Positions 1 to 8,707 of a DNA stretch of 64,000 nucleotides are shown piece by piece. Source of the DNA: Bryobacterales bacterium (GTDB lineage: Bacteria; Acidobacteriota; Terriglobia; Bryobacterales; Bryobacteraceae); assembly GCA_020846745.1 (NCBI GenBank), contig JADLDI010000067.1, positions 34,680-98,679 of the forward strand, given 5' to 3'. Under the pieces are notes generated by a model. That model was not told the DNA's origin, made no database searches, and saw nothing but the letters and a program-made list of their open reading frames with translations. Within the stretch, counting starts at the first letter, position 1. Every line of letters starts with the position of its first letter. The position numbers and the translations under genes are program-made.

Positions 1-1666
1 CTCCGATCGCATGTGGCGACGTGTTTTTGATTGTCACCTTCTGCGCGGACTTCTGATTCGCAGCGGGGCTCACCTGCACCTGTACCATGGCTGAAACGTC
101 TTTTGAGCAGAGGGGACCGTAGACCACCACCGCTTTCGACTGCGTCGGCACATACACCTTGCCGTTGGCCACCACAGGCGGGGCGAACTTGGTGAAGTCG
201 CCGAGAGCGTCGCGCGCTTTATTGCTGTCGCTGTTATAAAGTTCTTTGGTAATGTCGGTCGCGAGGAAGGCGCGGAGCGTGCCGGGGGCGAGTCCGCCGT
301 TCTTTCTCGATTCGGTGGTGACTCCCCAAACGATGCCGCTGGCGGGATCGGCGCCATTGGCTGACAACGACGGACCGCCATTCATCCCGGACTTGACTCC
401 GCTCACCGCGGCGGGCGTTGTGTCGAACCGGCCGTCTGAAAACTTATACGCGTGTAGGACGTCGAGGCGATCCCAGACGTACAGCATGCCGTCGCTTTGA
501 CGCGTCCAGTAGGCGGTTCCAAGCGTCTGGGCGCAGTCCTTCCGCCCGCAGCCCTCGGTGGCTTTGAAGCGTTGGATCGGTTCGCCGTCCTTGCCTTCGA
601 GCTTACCCATGGACTCGCGATTAATCAGGTAGATGACACCCTCTTTGCCGCCGGCGAACATCAGTTTGGAGTTCGGAATGAGCGTGACCCCGCCCGCGCT
701 GATGTCGATGTTTTGCAGGAACAGGAACTCGTGATCGCGGGGGGTGAACCAATCCAGCCGTTTCAGGGTGCGCGGCGCGAACTTCAAGACACTGCTGCCG
801 AAGTTGGTGACACCGTCGTACTTACCGCCGGCGGTCGCGATATAAATGTTGCCCGCGCTATCGCTGGGGATGCCGCGGCCGGCTTGCCAGATGCCGCCCT
901 TGCGTCCCGTCGGTGTGGATTGAAAGACGGCGATGCGCTGCTTGAGGTCGCGCGCATTGAAGCTCTCGACAAAGCCTTCCTGCGACCAGTGTTGATCTTT
1001 CGGATCGGGCACGATGTTGGCGAACGCGATGTAGAGCACCTCATCGCGCATCAGCAGTCCGACTCGCTGGAGGCCACCCTTCACGTTCGTGAGTGTTTCG
1101 GCCCCGGCGAAGGGAAACGAGAGTAGCTGCGGCGAGTTGTACTTCGGCTTGCCGTCGTGAATGTCTAAGGCATGGACGAAGAGGTTCGACTCTTGCCCGT
1201 GCCGTTCCATGGTCACGGTGTAGAGCGTGCCGGAGGGTACGTCAATGAATGGTGTGGACAGAATGCCGTGGGTGACCGGTCCAATCCAACTGTCGCCAGG
1301 CGCCGGGGGGCCGAGCGTTCGGGACCAAAGCGGCTCAGTACGGGCCGGGTCGTCGGCATCGAAAGCGTAGACGGTGTTCGCCATGGTCGCCACAAACAGG
1401 ACATTCCGGCGTTCGCCTGCGATGGTTACGCTCGGGATAATCAGCGGAAGGGCGTAAATACTGGCGTCCACATTCCGCGTAAAGAGTTTGCCGAAATGGG
1501 CGGGGTTCACATTCGAAGGATGGAGGATCCATTCCTGCAGGTTCGCGCCCGTCCGTTCGTAGTCGTACTGCGACATCGGCACGGTGACCTGTGCGGCGAG
1601 CGGCCCATAGAGACCAAACAACACGGCGCACACACTCATTGCAAACATGTAACGAGAACCTGTCAT
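1..1666 (-). CDS. PQQ-like beta-propeller secreted protein (C-terminus cut by window edge)
   Basis: The frame is open from an ATG at 1666 to the left edge, so at least 555 residues are present and the C-terminus is missing. The N-terminus (MTGSRYMFAMSVCAVLFG) is a signal peptide ending near LAAQ. The body has recurring propeller-blade phrases such as NTVYAFDAD, GNIYIATAGGKYDG, GVIYLINRE and GKVYVPTQ, typical of PQQ-like/YncE-type propellers in Acidobacteriota. The last visible residues (KVTIKNTSPH) begin a beta-sandwich such as an Ig-like or anchor domain. The ribosome site GAAGGGG precedes the ATG. It lies 64 nt downstream of the TPR/peptidase gene on the same strand. No catalytic residues identify a substrate, and a purely structural or binding role is possible. 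Confidence 0.8.
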   Translation of the reverse strand, partial: MTGSRYMFAMSVCAVLFGLYGPLAAQVTVPMSQYDYERTGANLQEWILHPSNVNPAHFGKLFTRNVDASIYALPLIIPSVTIAGERRNVLFVATMANTVYAFDADDPARTEPLWSRTLGPPAPGDSWIGPVTHGILSTPFIDVPSGTLYTVTMERHGQESNLFVHALDIHDGKPKYNSPQLLSFPFAGAETLTNVKGGLQRVGLLMRDEVLYIAFANIVPDPKDQHWSQEGFVESFNARDLKQRIAVFQSTPTGRKGGIWQAGRGIPSDSAGNIYIATAGGKYDGVTNFGSSVLKFAPRTLKRLDWFTPRDHEFLFLQNIDISAGGVTLIPNSKLMFAGGKEGVIYLINRESMGKLEGKDGEPIQRFKATEGCGRKDCAQTLGTAYWTRQSDGMLYVWDRLDVLHAYKFSDGRFDTTPAAVSGVKSGMNGGPSLSANGADPASGIVWGVTTESRKNGGLAPGTLRAFLATDITKELYNSDSNKARDALGDFTKFAPPVVANGKVYVPTQSKAVVVYGPLCSKDVSAMVQVQVSPAANQKSAQKVTIKNTSPHAIG

Positions 1667-1730
1667 AAACCCCTTCAGAGCGATTGGCGCTTTGGGTGCG
1701 CCCCTCTCTAGGAGGGTACTATAGCCGGCC

Positions 1731-2939
1731 TTACTCCCTCAGCCAGGCGTCCAGTTGGGTGGTCACTTGTGCGAGACGCTCCGGACTCTGGATCAGGGAT
1801 CGCACCCCGTCCGGACCGTAGTGCTGATACAGCAAATCGACCGCCAGCATAGCCGTGGCGTACGCGATCTGCGCGTGATGGGCGCTCATGCGGGCGAAGG
1901 TCTGGCCCATGGTCCCGAGTGACGGTAATTGGTGGGTGCGTGCCATCTGCTTGATAACGGCAATCTGGCTCGTGGGCAACGTCCGGCCCGAGAGCTTCTG
2001 TGCCAAGCCCTCGTGGAACCAGGCGGGCCAACTGCCCGTTTGGGCGAGACAAGCGTGAACGATCTCGTGGGCGAAGGTCTGGCGCGTCTCTTCGCCGGGC
2101 GTGGGTTCGAGCAATGCCACACGGATGCGCCCGTCGTACTGCCCTCCACTCCATTCGGCCGCGCCGGCGGCCTTCAGGTATGCGTCGCGCGGTTGGATGA
2201 TGGCGGCAATGCGCTCTTCCGACCGGCAACCTAAGAGTTCGGCCACACGGGCCCATTCCGAGTCGAGAACGGGAACGAGGCTCCGGGCCTGGTCGGGCGT
2301 GACGGACCGGTCGTCGTAACGAAAGCTGAACCGCATGCCGATTAGCTGCTGCGAACTCCGGTCGGCTGCGAGTTCCTGCTGCGCCTGTTTCAGCAACCGC
2401 TCTACCACGGGGCTGTGTGCCATCTCGAGCGATTCCTGCCAGTAGGCGATCGCGTCGCGGATACGGTCGCTTTGCCGGGCGGCCTGTCCCGCCAGCGCCA
2501 GCACGGTGGCATCGCGGCGATTGGCGCGGAGCACCGCCTCGAGGATCGCGAGCGCCTCGCCATTCCGGTTCTGCTGCAGGAGCCCCATCGCCTTCGATAC
2601 CGCATCGGGCCCCACGCTACCAGCCGGACCCGCCGGAGGACGAGGCCCGGCCGCGGGCTCGGTTGAGGCAACGCTTCGCGCTTCGGCGCGAGCACGTTCG
2701 TATTCTTCGCGGCCGTTGACGGCGCGTGCCGGAACATAACCCTCGGTGCTATGTCCGTCGTGCTGCACCACCACCTTAAAGCAATCGCCCGCTTCCCCGG
2801 CCACGGAGAAGCGAATGTCGACGGCCTCGCCAGCCGCGAGTTTGCGGACCAGGCCGGCGTCGGGGTGGCAGGCGTCGCGCAAGTCGGCTGCGCTGTTGAG
2901 GGTAGAAAGCGAGAGCAGGACAACCGCAGGCAGGCCCAT
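1731..2939 (-). CDS. TPR protein with C-terminal MA-type gluzincin peptidase domain
   Basis: A 402-aa protein. Residues 1-18 form a short signal peptide. Residues 20-75 resemble an SH3-like segment, 113-190 hold two TPR-like helical pairs, and about 200-400 form a peptidase-MA-like domain. The zinc motif HEIVH is at 291-295, followed by FHEGLA at 309-313, which supplies the usual third-ligand glutamate. The family is thought to act as an extracytoplasmic metallopeptidase, but its substrates are unknown. It sits between the HIT gene and the propeller gene on the same strand with short gaps, so co-transcription is likely. Confidence 0.75.
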   Translation of the reverse strand: MGLPAVVLLSLSTLNSAADLRDACHPDAGLVRKLAAGEAVDIRFSVAGEAGDCFKVVVQHDGHSTEGYVPARAVNGREEYERARAEARSVASTEPAAGPRPPAGPAGSVGPDAVSKAMGLLQQNRNGEALAILEAVLRANRRDATVLALAGQAARQSDRIRDAIAYWQESLEMAHSPVVERLLKQAQQELAADRSSQQLIGMRFSFRYDDRSVTPDQARSLVPVLDSEWARVAELLGCRSEERIAAIIQPRDAYLKAAGAAEWSGGQYDGRIRVALLEPTPGEETRQTFAHEIVHACLAQTGSWPAWFHEGLAQKLSGRTLPTSQIAVIKQMARTHQLPSLGTMGQTFARMSAHHAQIAYATAMLAVDLLYQHYGPDGVRSLIQSPERLAQVTTQLDAWLRE

Positions 2940-2987
2940 GCCACCAGCGTACGCGCTATTCAGGCCGGAATCTCTCGGGTGAAACCC

Positions 2988-3464
2988 TTACCAGCCGTGC
3001 CGGAGTTTTTCCCAGGAGTCGTGAAGCTCTTCGGGTAAGACGCGGGTTTCGCCAACGGTGGTCATGAAGTTGGCATCGCCGGGCCAGCGTGGCAGTACAT
3101 GCAGGTGGATATGTCCGGCAACACCCGCACCGGCACAGGCGCCGATGTTCATGCCGAGGTTGATGCCGGGGGCGCGGTAGCGTTCGCGGAGCAGGGCCTC
3201 CGCCCGCTGAGCGAGGCGCATCATTTCCGCGGCGGCTTCGGCGTTCAGTTCTTCTAACGTTGGGACATGCGCATACGGGGCGATCATCAGGTGACCATTC
3301 GTATACGGATACAGGTTCAGCAGGACGTAGTTATGCGCGGCACGATGAAGAATAAGGTTCTCCCGATCGCGCGTATCTACATGCTTTTCGCAGAAGATAC
3401 AGCCCTGTGTGGAAGGGGTGCTTGAGATGTAGCGGAAGCGCCAGGGGCTCCAGAGACGGTCCAC
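2988..3464 (-). CDS. HIT family nucleotide hydrolase/transferase (Ap4A phosphorylase-like)
   Basis: A 158-aa HIT-domain protein. The histidine triad HIHLH is at 118-122 in GHIHLHVLPRW. CIFC at 22-25 is the first half of the zinc site usual in this branch, and the N-terminal LWSPWR is typical of bacterial Ap4A phosphorylase-like HIT proteins. The expected role is cytoplasmic cleavage of dinucleoside polyphosphates or nucleoside phosphoramidates. It starts 21 nt downstream of the HU gene. The start at 3464 keeps the canonical MDRLWSPWR beginning. Confidence 0.88.
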   Translation of the reverse strand: MDRLWSPWRFRYISSTPSTQGCIFCEKHVDTRDRENLILHRAAHNYVLLNLYPYTNGHLMIAPYAHVPTLEELNAEAAAEMMRLAQRAEALLRERYRAPGINLGMNIGACAGAGVAGHIHLHVLPRWPGDANFMTTVGETRVLPEELHDSWEKLRHGW

Positions 3465-3484
3465 GGGTCGGGTCCGTCTATGGC

Positions 3485-3811
3485 TTAATCGATCGATTCG
3501 TCGTCGCCGTCGTCGTCATCGAAATCGCCGGCATCGCCGCCGTTCACCAGGTCTTTCAATTCCTTCGACGGCTTGAAGTACGGGATCCGTTTGGAGGGCA
3601 CTTCCACACGTGCACCCGTCTTGGGATTGCGGCCGATGCGCGACTGGCGCTGACGCGTGCGGAAGCTGCCAAAACCACGGATTTCGATCTTGTCGCCGGT
3701 CCGCAAGGAACGCACGACGCTGTCGAAAATCGCTTCGACAATCACTTCCGAATCCTTGCGGGTCATCTCGACAACCCGGCTTACTTCTTCGATCAAATCC
3801 GCTTTGGTCAT
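3485..3811 (-). CDS. HU/IHF family DNA-binding protein with acidic tail
   Basis: A 108-aa histone-like protein starting MTKADLIEEV. The arm carries RNPKTG near residue 60, the usual DNA-minor-groove contact of HU/IHF. After about residue 90 there is an acidic tail (DDDDGDDES) not found in E. coli HU. A GTG at 3835 in frame would add eight residues, but ATG 3811 is better placed behind GACGGAG and gives the standard N-terminus. It follows rpsA by 66 nt, a gene order also seen elsewhere (rpsA next to ihfB in proteobacteria). It probably bends DNA as a dimer. Confidence 0.9.
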   Translation of the reverse strand: MTKADLIEEVSRVVEMTRKDSEVIVEAIFDSVVRSLRTGDKIEIRGFGSFRTRQRQSRIGRNPKTGARVEVPSKRIPYFKPSKELKDLVNGGDAGDFDDDDGDDESID

Positions 3812-3877
3812 GCTCCGCTGATCTCCGTCACGCACCTAAGTCCTTATCCTACCATGATGTGCGAGAAAAACTGGTGG

Positions 3878-5608
3878 CTACGACTCTTCCCGGGTGGGAC
3901 GCCGGGAGTGAATCACTTCTTCAATAGTCGATGTAGCGGCAGCCGCGTGGCGGTGATAGTCTTCGAGGCGCGTGCGCTCCTCGTCCTCCGCCACGGCGCG
4001 CAACGAGAGGCCGATCTTCTTATCGGACTCGATCATCTTGATGATCTTGAAATCAAGTTCGGCGCCGACGGGAAGGGGCGGCTCGTCTTTCGCACGGGTG
4101 GCGCCCATGGGAATCTCCGAGTTGTGGCACAAGCCCTCGACACCCGGGGCGAGTTCGACAAACACACCAAACGAGGCGGCACGCGAGACACGGCCTCTGA
4201 CGATATCGCCGGGGTTATGGGAATGGAAGAAGCTCTCCCAGGCGTCGGGCTGCAACTGTTTGATACCAAGACTCAACCGGCGATTATCGGGATCGATGCC
4301 GAGGATCACGGCCTGGGTCATCTGCCCTTTTTTTAGCACTTCGGATGGATGCTTGACGCGCTTGGTCCAGCTCATGTCCGAAATATGCACCAGGCCGTCA
4401 ATGCCTTCTTCAATTTCAATGAAGGCGCCGAAATCGGTCAGCTTGCGAACCCGTCCTTCCACCACCGACCCAACGGCATAGCGTTCCGCGACCGTGGTCC
4501 AGGGGTCGGCCTCGAGCTGCTTCATGCCGAGCGACACCCGATGCATCTCGGGCTTCACTTCCAGCACCACGCATTCCACCTGATCGCCCACCTTTACCAC
4601 CTTGGACGGGTGCTTCATGCGGCGCGACCAAGTCATTTCCGATATATGGATGAGACCCTCGACGCCGGGTTCGAGTTCGACGAACGAGCCGTAGTCGGTA
4701 ATACTGACCACGCGCCCAATGACGCGGCTGCCGATGACGTAGCGCTCCACCGCCGTGCTCCACGGGTCCGGGTTCACCTGCTTCATCCCGAGCGAGATGC
4801 GCTCGCGATCTTTGTCGAACTTCAGGACCTTGACGGTGATCTCGTCGCCGACGTGCAACACTTCCGCCGGATGCGTGATGCGTCCATACGAAATGTCGCT
4901 GACGTGCAACAGGCCATCAATACCGCCAAGATCGATGAAGGCGCCGTAGTCCGTGAGGTTCTTCACCGTTCCCGTGACCACCGAGCCTTCACTCAAATGT
5001 TCGAGCGTGGAAGACTTGCGCGCGTTCGTCTCTTCTTCCAGAGCGGACTTGCGCGAAACGACAACGTTGCCACGGCGGCGATTCAGCTTGACGATCTTGA
5101 CCGCGAGGTCCTGCCCTATCAGCGCATCCGCATTATGGACCGGCCGCACGTCCACCTGCGAACCAGGCATGAAGGCGATGACACCGACATCGACGGAGAG
5201 GCCGCCTTTGGTGCGTCCGAGAACGCGCCCTAAGACTGGTAAATTCTCGCGGTAGGCGGTTTCGAGCGTGTCCCAGCTACGCAGGCGCACCGCCCGGTCG
5301 TGGGACAGCATTATGTATCCCTCGACCGGTTCGGCCTGACGATCGATCATCACATCGACCGAGTCGCCGGGCTTCACCGTCACTGTGCCATCGGGCGATT
5401 CGAACTGAGCGCGGGGTACAAGGCCCTCGCTCTTATAGCCGATATCGACGATCACTTCCTTATTTGTGATCTTTAGGACAGTCCCCTGTAGGACCTCTCC
5501 CTCGCCTGGCGGAGCGAAGTGTGAGTAATCGTCGAGAAGATGCTCTAAATCTTCCGAGTCGTTTTGGGGGGGGAACCCCGGAGTTATATCTTCCTGGTTG
5601 CTCGACAT
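3878..5608 (-). CDS. rpsA: 30S ribosomal protein S1
   Basis: A 576-aa protein made of successive S1 OB-fold repeats, each with the signature VxGxVxxxxxFGxFVxL and a GLxHxS segment (GLLHVSDIS, GLIHISEMT, GLVHISDMS, GLCHNSEI). S1 binds mRNA at the small ribosomal subunit to help initiation. ATG 5608 is chosen over an upstream in-frame GTG (5629) because GGAG lies 9 nt before it. A clear sigma-70 promoter stands about 100 nt upstream. The HU and HIT genes follow on the same strand. Confidence 0.95.
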   Translation of the reverse strand: MSSNQEDITPGFPPQNDSEDLEHLLDDYSHFAPPGEGEVLQGTVLKITNKEVIVDIGYKSEGLVPRAQFESPDGTVTVKPGDSVDVMIDRQAEPVEGYIMLSHDRAVRLRSWDTLETAYRENLPVLGRVLGRTKGGLSVDVGVIAFMPGSQVDVRPVHNADALIGQDLAVKIVKLNRRRGNVVVSRKSALEEETNARKSSTLEHLSEGSVVTGTVKNLTDYGAFIDLGGIDGLLHVSDISYGRITHPAEVLHVGDEITVKVLKFDKDRERISLGMKQVNPDPWSTAVERYVIGSRVIGRVVSITDYGSFVELEPGVEGLIHISEMTWSRRMKHPSKVVKVGDQVECVVLEVKPEMHRVSLGMKQLEADPWTTVAERYAVGSVVEGRVRKLTDFGAFIEIEEGIDGLVHISDMSWTKRVKHPSEVLKKGQMTQAVILGIDPDNRRLSLGIKQLQPDAWESFFHSHNPGDIVRGRVSRAASFGVFVELAPGVEGLCHNSEIPMGATRAKDEPPLPVGAELDFKIIKMIESDKKIGLSLRAVAEDEERTRLEDYHRHAAAATSTIEEVIHSRRPTREES

Positions 5609-5707
5609 CGCCGAGTCTCCATTTACCACCGACCGATCACCGCATCCGCCAGAAACTCAGCGCCACGAGACACTACCGACAAATCGTTGATAGATCGGTA
5701 CTTCAGA

Positions 5708-5735
5708 ACTATAGCAGATTGCCCTGGGATGTCAA
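5708..5735 (-). promoter_or_regulatory. sigma-70 promoter of rpsA
   Basis: On the minus strand TTGACA (5735-5730), a 16-nt spacer and TATAGT (5713-5708) form a near-consensus promoter. Transcription would start near 5701, leaving a leader of about 90 nt before the rpsA ATG at 5608. Confidence 0.75.
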
Positions 5736-5841
5736 CCACAGCCAAACTCGCCCCTCCTCTGCCTGCTTCCACACTAGCAGAAAGGCGGATGGGCGGGTTA
5801 AATCGGAGCTCTATATCGCGTATACTATCCACTTCTTACTT

Positions 5842-6876
5842 ATGCGCACAGTTGAACTGGTGGCCCGGCGCACGCTTGAGGTTGTCGAACGCCCGATGCT
5901 TCCGGATCCGGCGCCGGGAGAGGTTCTAGTGAGGATGCGGGCCGTCGGGATTTGCGGGTCCGATTTGCACTGGTATGAGGATGGGGGGATCGGCCACACC
6001 CGCGCCATCTATCCAATGGTGCTGGGTCATGAACCGGTGGGCGATGTGGTGGCCGTCGGCAAAGGCGTAACCACGCATACCGTTGGCGAGAAGGTCGCCA
6101 TCGAACCCTCTGTCACCTGCGGCGAATGCGAGTTCTGCCGCAGCGGGCGGCCCAACAATTGCTGGAAGTGCGTGTTCATGGGCGGCACGCAAGCGCCTGG
6201 CTTCTTCCGCGAATATGCGCTGGTGCCGGCGCGCAACGCGGAACACTTCCCGCAGGGGATGGACTATCTGACCGCAACCCTGATTGAGCCCACCGCCGTA
6301 GCGGTCCACGTCTTTGAATTGACAGACTTCAGGCCAGGAGATACGGTTGCGATCCTCGGCTCCGGTCCCATCGGCCTGCTGCACGCCGTGATGTCGCGGC
6401 TGCGCGGGGCATCGGAGGTGATTATCGCCGATAAGGTGCCGCACCGGTTGCGGATCGCGCGGCAAATGGACAAGGCCATTCACACAATCGATACACGCAC
6501 CGAGAGCCTGACGGAAAAGATTTTCGACCTGACGCACGGCCGGGGCGTGGACATCGTCTTTGACGCGGCGGGTGCGCTCGAAACGATCAACACCGGGCTC
6601 GCGATTGCGCGGCCGTCTGGACAGTATGTGCTGATCGGCCTGCCCACCGAGCATGTCCTTGCGCTCGACGTCCACACCGCCATGGCTAAGGAACTGCGCA
6701 TTCAAACGGTCAAACGGTCGAATCACAAAGGAATGGAAGCGCTCGAGTATCTCACTTCGGGTAAGATCCCCGACGTGCTGATCACTCACCGTATGGCGCT
6801 GGAGCATACCGGCGAAGCCTTCGAGCTGCTGTCGCACTACCGCGACGGTGTGGGCAAAATCGTGATCGAATTATAA
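5842..6876 (+). CDS. zinc-dependent medium-chain dehydrogenase (sorbitol/threonine dehydrogenase-like)
   Basis: A 344-aa MDR-family enzyme. The N-terminal half has GICGSDLHWY (catalytic zinc cysteine), GHEPVGDVVAVG and the structural-zinc cluster CGECEFCRSGRPNNC. The Rossmann fold has GSGPIGLLHA. Such enzymes oxidise polyols or sugar-derived alcohols with NAD. The ATG at 5842 gives the normal family length; upstream in-frame codons lie in the rpsA leader region. A TATACT box at 5821-5826 would put transcription only about 10 nt ahead, and no good ribosome site is seen. The next gene, rhamnulokinase, follows after 10 nt, suggesting deoxysugar or polyol catabolism. Confidence 0.88.
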   Translation: MRTVELVARRTLEVVERPMLPDPAPGEVLVRMRAVGICGSDLHWYEDGGIGHTRAIYPMVLGHEPVGDVVAVGKGVTTHTVGEKVAIEPSVTCGECEFCRSGRPNNCWKCVFMGGTQAPGFFREYALVPARNAEHFPQGMDYLTATLIEPTAVAVHVFELTDFRPGDTVAILGSGPIGLLHAVMSRLRGASEVIIADKVPHRLRIARQMDKAIHTIDTRTESLTEKIFDLTHGRGVDIVFDAAGALETINTGLAIARPSGQYVLIGLPTEHVLALDVHTAMAKELRIQTVKRSNHKGMEALEYLTSGKIPDVLITHRMALEHTGEAFELLSHYRDGVGKIVIEL

Positions 6877-6886
6877 AAGAGCCTGT

Positions 6887-8356
6887 ATGTCCGATAACTT
6901 CCTCGCGGTTGATCTAGGGGCCGAGAGCGGCCGTGTCATCCTCGGAAAGCTCGCCGGCGGCAGGCTGGAGTTAGAAGAACTGCACCGGTTCCCGAACCAG
7001 CCGGTACTGCTGCCGGCCGGGCTTTATTGGGACACCCTGCGCCTGTGGCACGAAATCCTGACCGGACTATCGGTGGCGGGGCGGACACGCCGGCTCGCCG
7101 TATCGGGTGTTGGCGTGGATACCTGGGGCGTCGATTTCGCGCTTTTAGGAGCTGATGGCGCGCTGGTCGACAACCCGCGGCACTATCGCGACGCGCGGAA
7201 CAACGGCATGCTCGACAAGACGTTCAGTGTGCTCTCGAAGGAAGAGATCTTCGCGCAAACGGGCGTGCAATTCATGCAGTTCAACACGCTCTATCAGTGG
7301 CATGCGTTGAAGATGGCGTGGTCGCCCGCGCTGCAGGTGGCGCGGACCCTGCTGTTTATGCCCGACCTGTTTCATTACCTGCTAAGCGGCGTGAAGCGGG
7401 CGGAGTTGACCATCGCGAGCACATCGCAGTTCTATGGTCCGCTACGTGGCGATTGGACGCGGGAACTCTTGGGCGCGTTAAGGCTCGATCCGGAACTGCT
7501 GCCGCCCATCGTGCCCGCCGGTACGCTTCTGGGGCCCATTCTGCCCTATGTGGCCGACTACACGGGGCTTGCGCCGGATACCCCCGTCTATGCGACAGCG
7601 TCGCACGACACGGCTGCGGCCGTCGCCGCCGTACCCGCGCAGGATAACGACTGGTGTTACATCTCCTCCGGCACATGGTCGTTAATGGGCCTGGAACTCG
7701 AAGAGCCGGTTATTAATAACGACTCGCTGGAGCTCAACTTCACCAACGAGATCGGCGTCGAAGGCCGCGTGCGATTTCTCAAAAACATTATGGGTATGTG
7801 GCCCCTGCAGGAATGCCGCCGCGACTGGGCGCGCCAGGGTAGGGAATTCTCGTACGACGAGCTTTCGGCATTGGCCGCGGAAGCGCCGCCGTTTTTTGCG
7901 GTGATCGATCCCGATCGGTTCCTCGAACCCGGGCACATGCCGTTGCGCATCGCGCAGTATTGCGAGAGCACCGGCCAGACGGCGCCCAGCGAGCCAGGCA
8001 CTTATGCCCGCGTTATCTTAGAAAGTCTCGCGCTCCGTTATCGTCAGGTGCTCGAATCGCTCGAGCGTGTAACTCGCAAAGCGATTCGCAAGATTCACAT
8101 CGTCGGTGGCGGCTCGCGCAACGCCTTGCTCAATCAGTTTGTCGCTAACTGCACGGGACGGATGGTGATCGCGGGTCCCGCCGAAGCGACCGCCGCCGGC
8201 AACGTGCTTACCCAAGCCATGGGCGCACAGTTACTGCCCGGGTTAGAAGCTATCCGCGCCATCGTGCGCGATTCGTTCGAGGTATCGGTGGTAACACCGA
8301 GGTCGCGCGACGGGTGGGATAAAGCGTACGAGAAGTACTGCCGTTTGGTGGGGTAG
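6887..8356 (+). CDS. rhaB: rhamnulokinase (FGGY family)
   Basis: A 489-aa FGGY kinase starting MSDNFLAVDLGAESGRV, the ATP-phosphate-binding start typical of rhamnulokinases. GVDTWGVDFALLGADG, NPRHYRDARN and the C-terminal IVGGGSRNALLNQF match the RhaB branch rather than glycerol or xylulose kinases. It should phosphorylate L-rhamnulose to L-rhamnulose 1-phosphate, although L-fuculose kinase activity cannot be excluded. It probably forms an operon with the dehydrogenase just upstream. No rhamnose isomerase or aldolase is present in the window. Confidence 0.88.
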   Translation: MSDNFLAVDLGAESGRVILGKLAGGRLELEELHRFPNQPVLLPAGLYWDTLRLWHEILTGLSVAGRTRRLAVSGVGVDTWGVDFALLGADGALVDNPRHYRDARNNGMLDKTFSVLSKEEIFAQTGVQFMQFNTLYQWHALKMAWSPALQVARTLLFMPDLFHYLLSGVKRAELTIASTSQFYGPLRGDWTRELLGALRLDPELLPPIVPAGTLLGPILPYVADYTGLAPDTPVYATASHDTAAAVAAVPAQDNDWCYISSGTWSLMGLELEEPVINNDSLELNFTNEIGVEGRVRFLKNIMGMWPLQECRRDWARQGREFSYDELSALAAEAPPFFAVIDPDRFLEPGHMPLRIAQYCESTGQTAPSEPGTYARVILESLALRYRQVLESLERVTRKAIRKIHIVGGGSRNALLNQFVANCTGRMVIAGPAEATAAGNVLTQAMGAQLLPGLEAIRAIVRDSFEVSVVTPRSRDGWDKAYEKYCRLVG

Positions 8357-8422
8357 CGGCGGGCCTTGCCGGCCCACACGGCTGGATTGCCGCCGCATGG
8401 GTTCGATATCATAGCGGCTGCG

Positions 8423-8689
8423 ATGGATTGGAACGACGCCGCCGAAGATTTGCTCAATCAGATACTCATGTCGACACCTCTGCCCGTGAGGCAGCAGATC
8501 GAAGGCCAGATTCGCGGAGTGGCGGAGCAATTGGCGGAGTCGAACGGTAAATCGAGAATCAACACCAATACGGTTGTCGAAGCGTGGATCGAGTCTACGC
8601 CCGAAGCCTTACGCAGCGAACTGCCCCGGCAGATGGAACGTCTTGGACTCGATCCATACGAGTACGAACACCTGCTCGGCGAAATCTGA
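8423..8689 (+). CDS. small PCP_red-like helical protein
   Basis: An 88-aa protein starting MDWNDAAEDLLNQI. Its pattern (W, then A.E.L, then a proline and a basic helix, then a VxEAW-like helix) resembles the short C-terminal domain of light-independent protochlorophyllide reductase subunit B, which also occurs alone in non-phototrophs. The function of the stand-alone form is unknown. ATG 8423 gives the usual N-terminal tryptophan. It lies 66 nt after rhaB and 18 nt before the Gfo/Idh gene, so it is probably in the same transcript. No photosynthesis genes are nearby. Confidence 0.55.
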   Translation: MDWNDAAEDLLNQILMSTPLPVRQQIEGQIRGVAEQLAESNGKSRINTNTVVEAWIESTPEALRSELPRQMERLGLDPYEYEHLLGEI

Positions 8690-8707
8690 GAGAAGGACCA
8701 CACAGTG

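Noticed and set aside
497..1126. Long plus-strand frame opposite the propeller gene
   Set aside because: It lies wholly inside a better-supported minus-strand gene and has no family-like motif; GC-rich third-position shadow.
3407..5233. Plus-strand frames opposite HU and rpsA
   Set aside because: Antisense shadows of conserved genes with biased composition.
5797..5826. Promoter for the zinc dehydrogenase
   Set aside because: TATACT is a good -10 but the -35 position (GTTAAA) is poor; left as a note in the gene entry.
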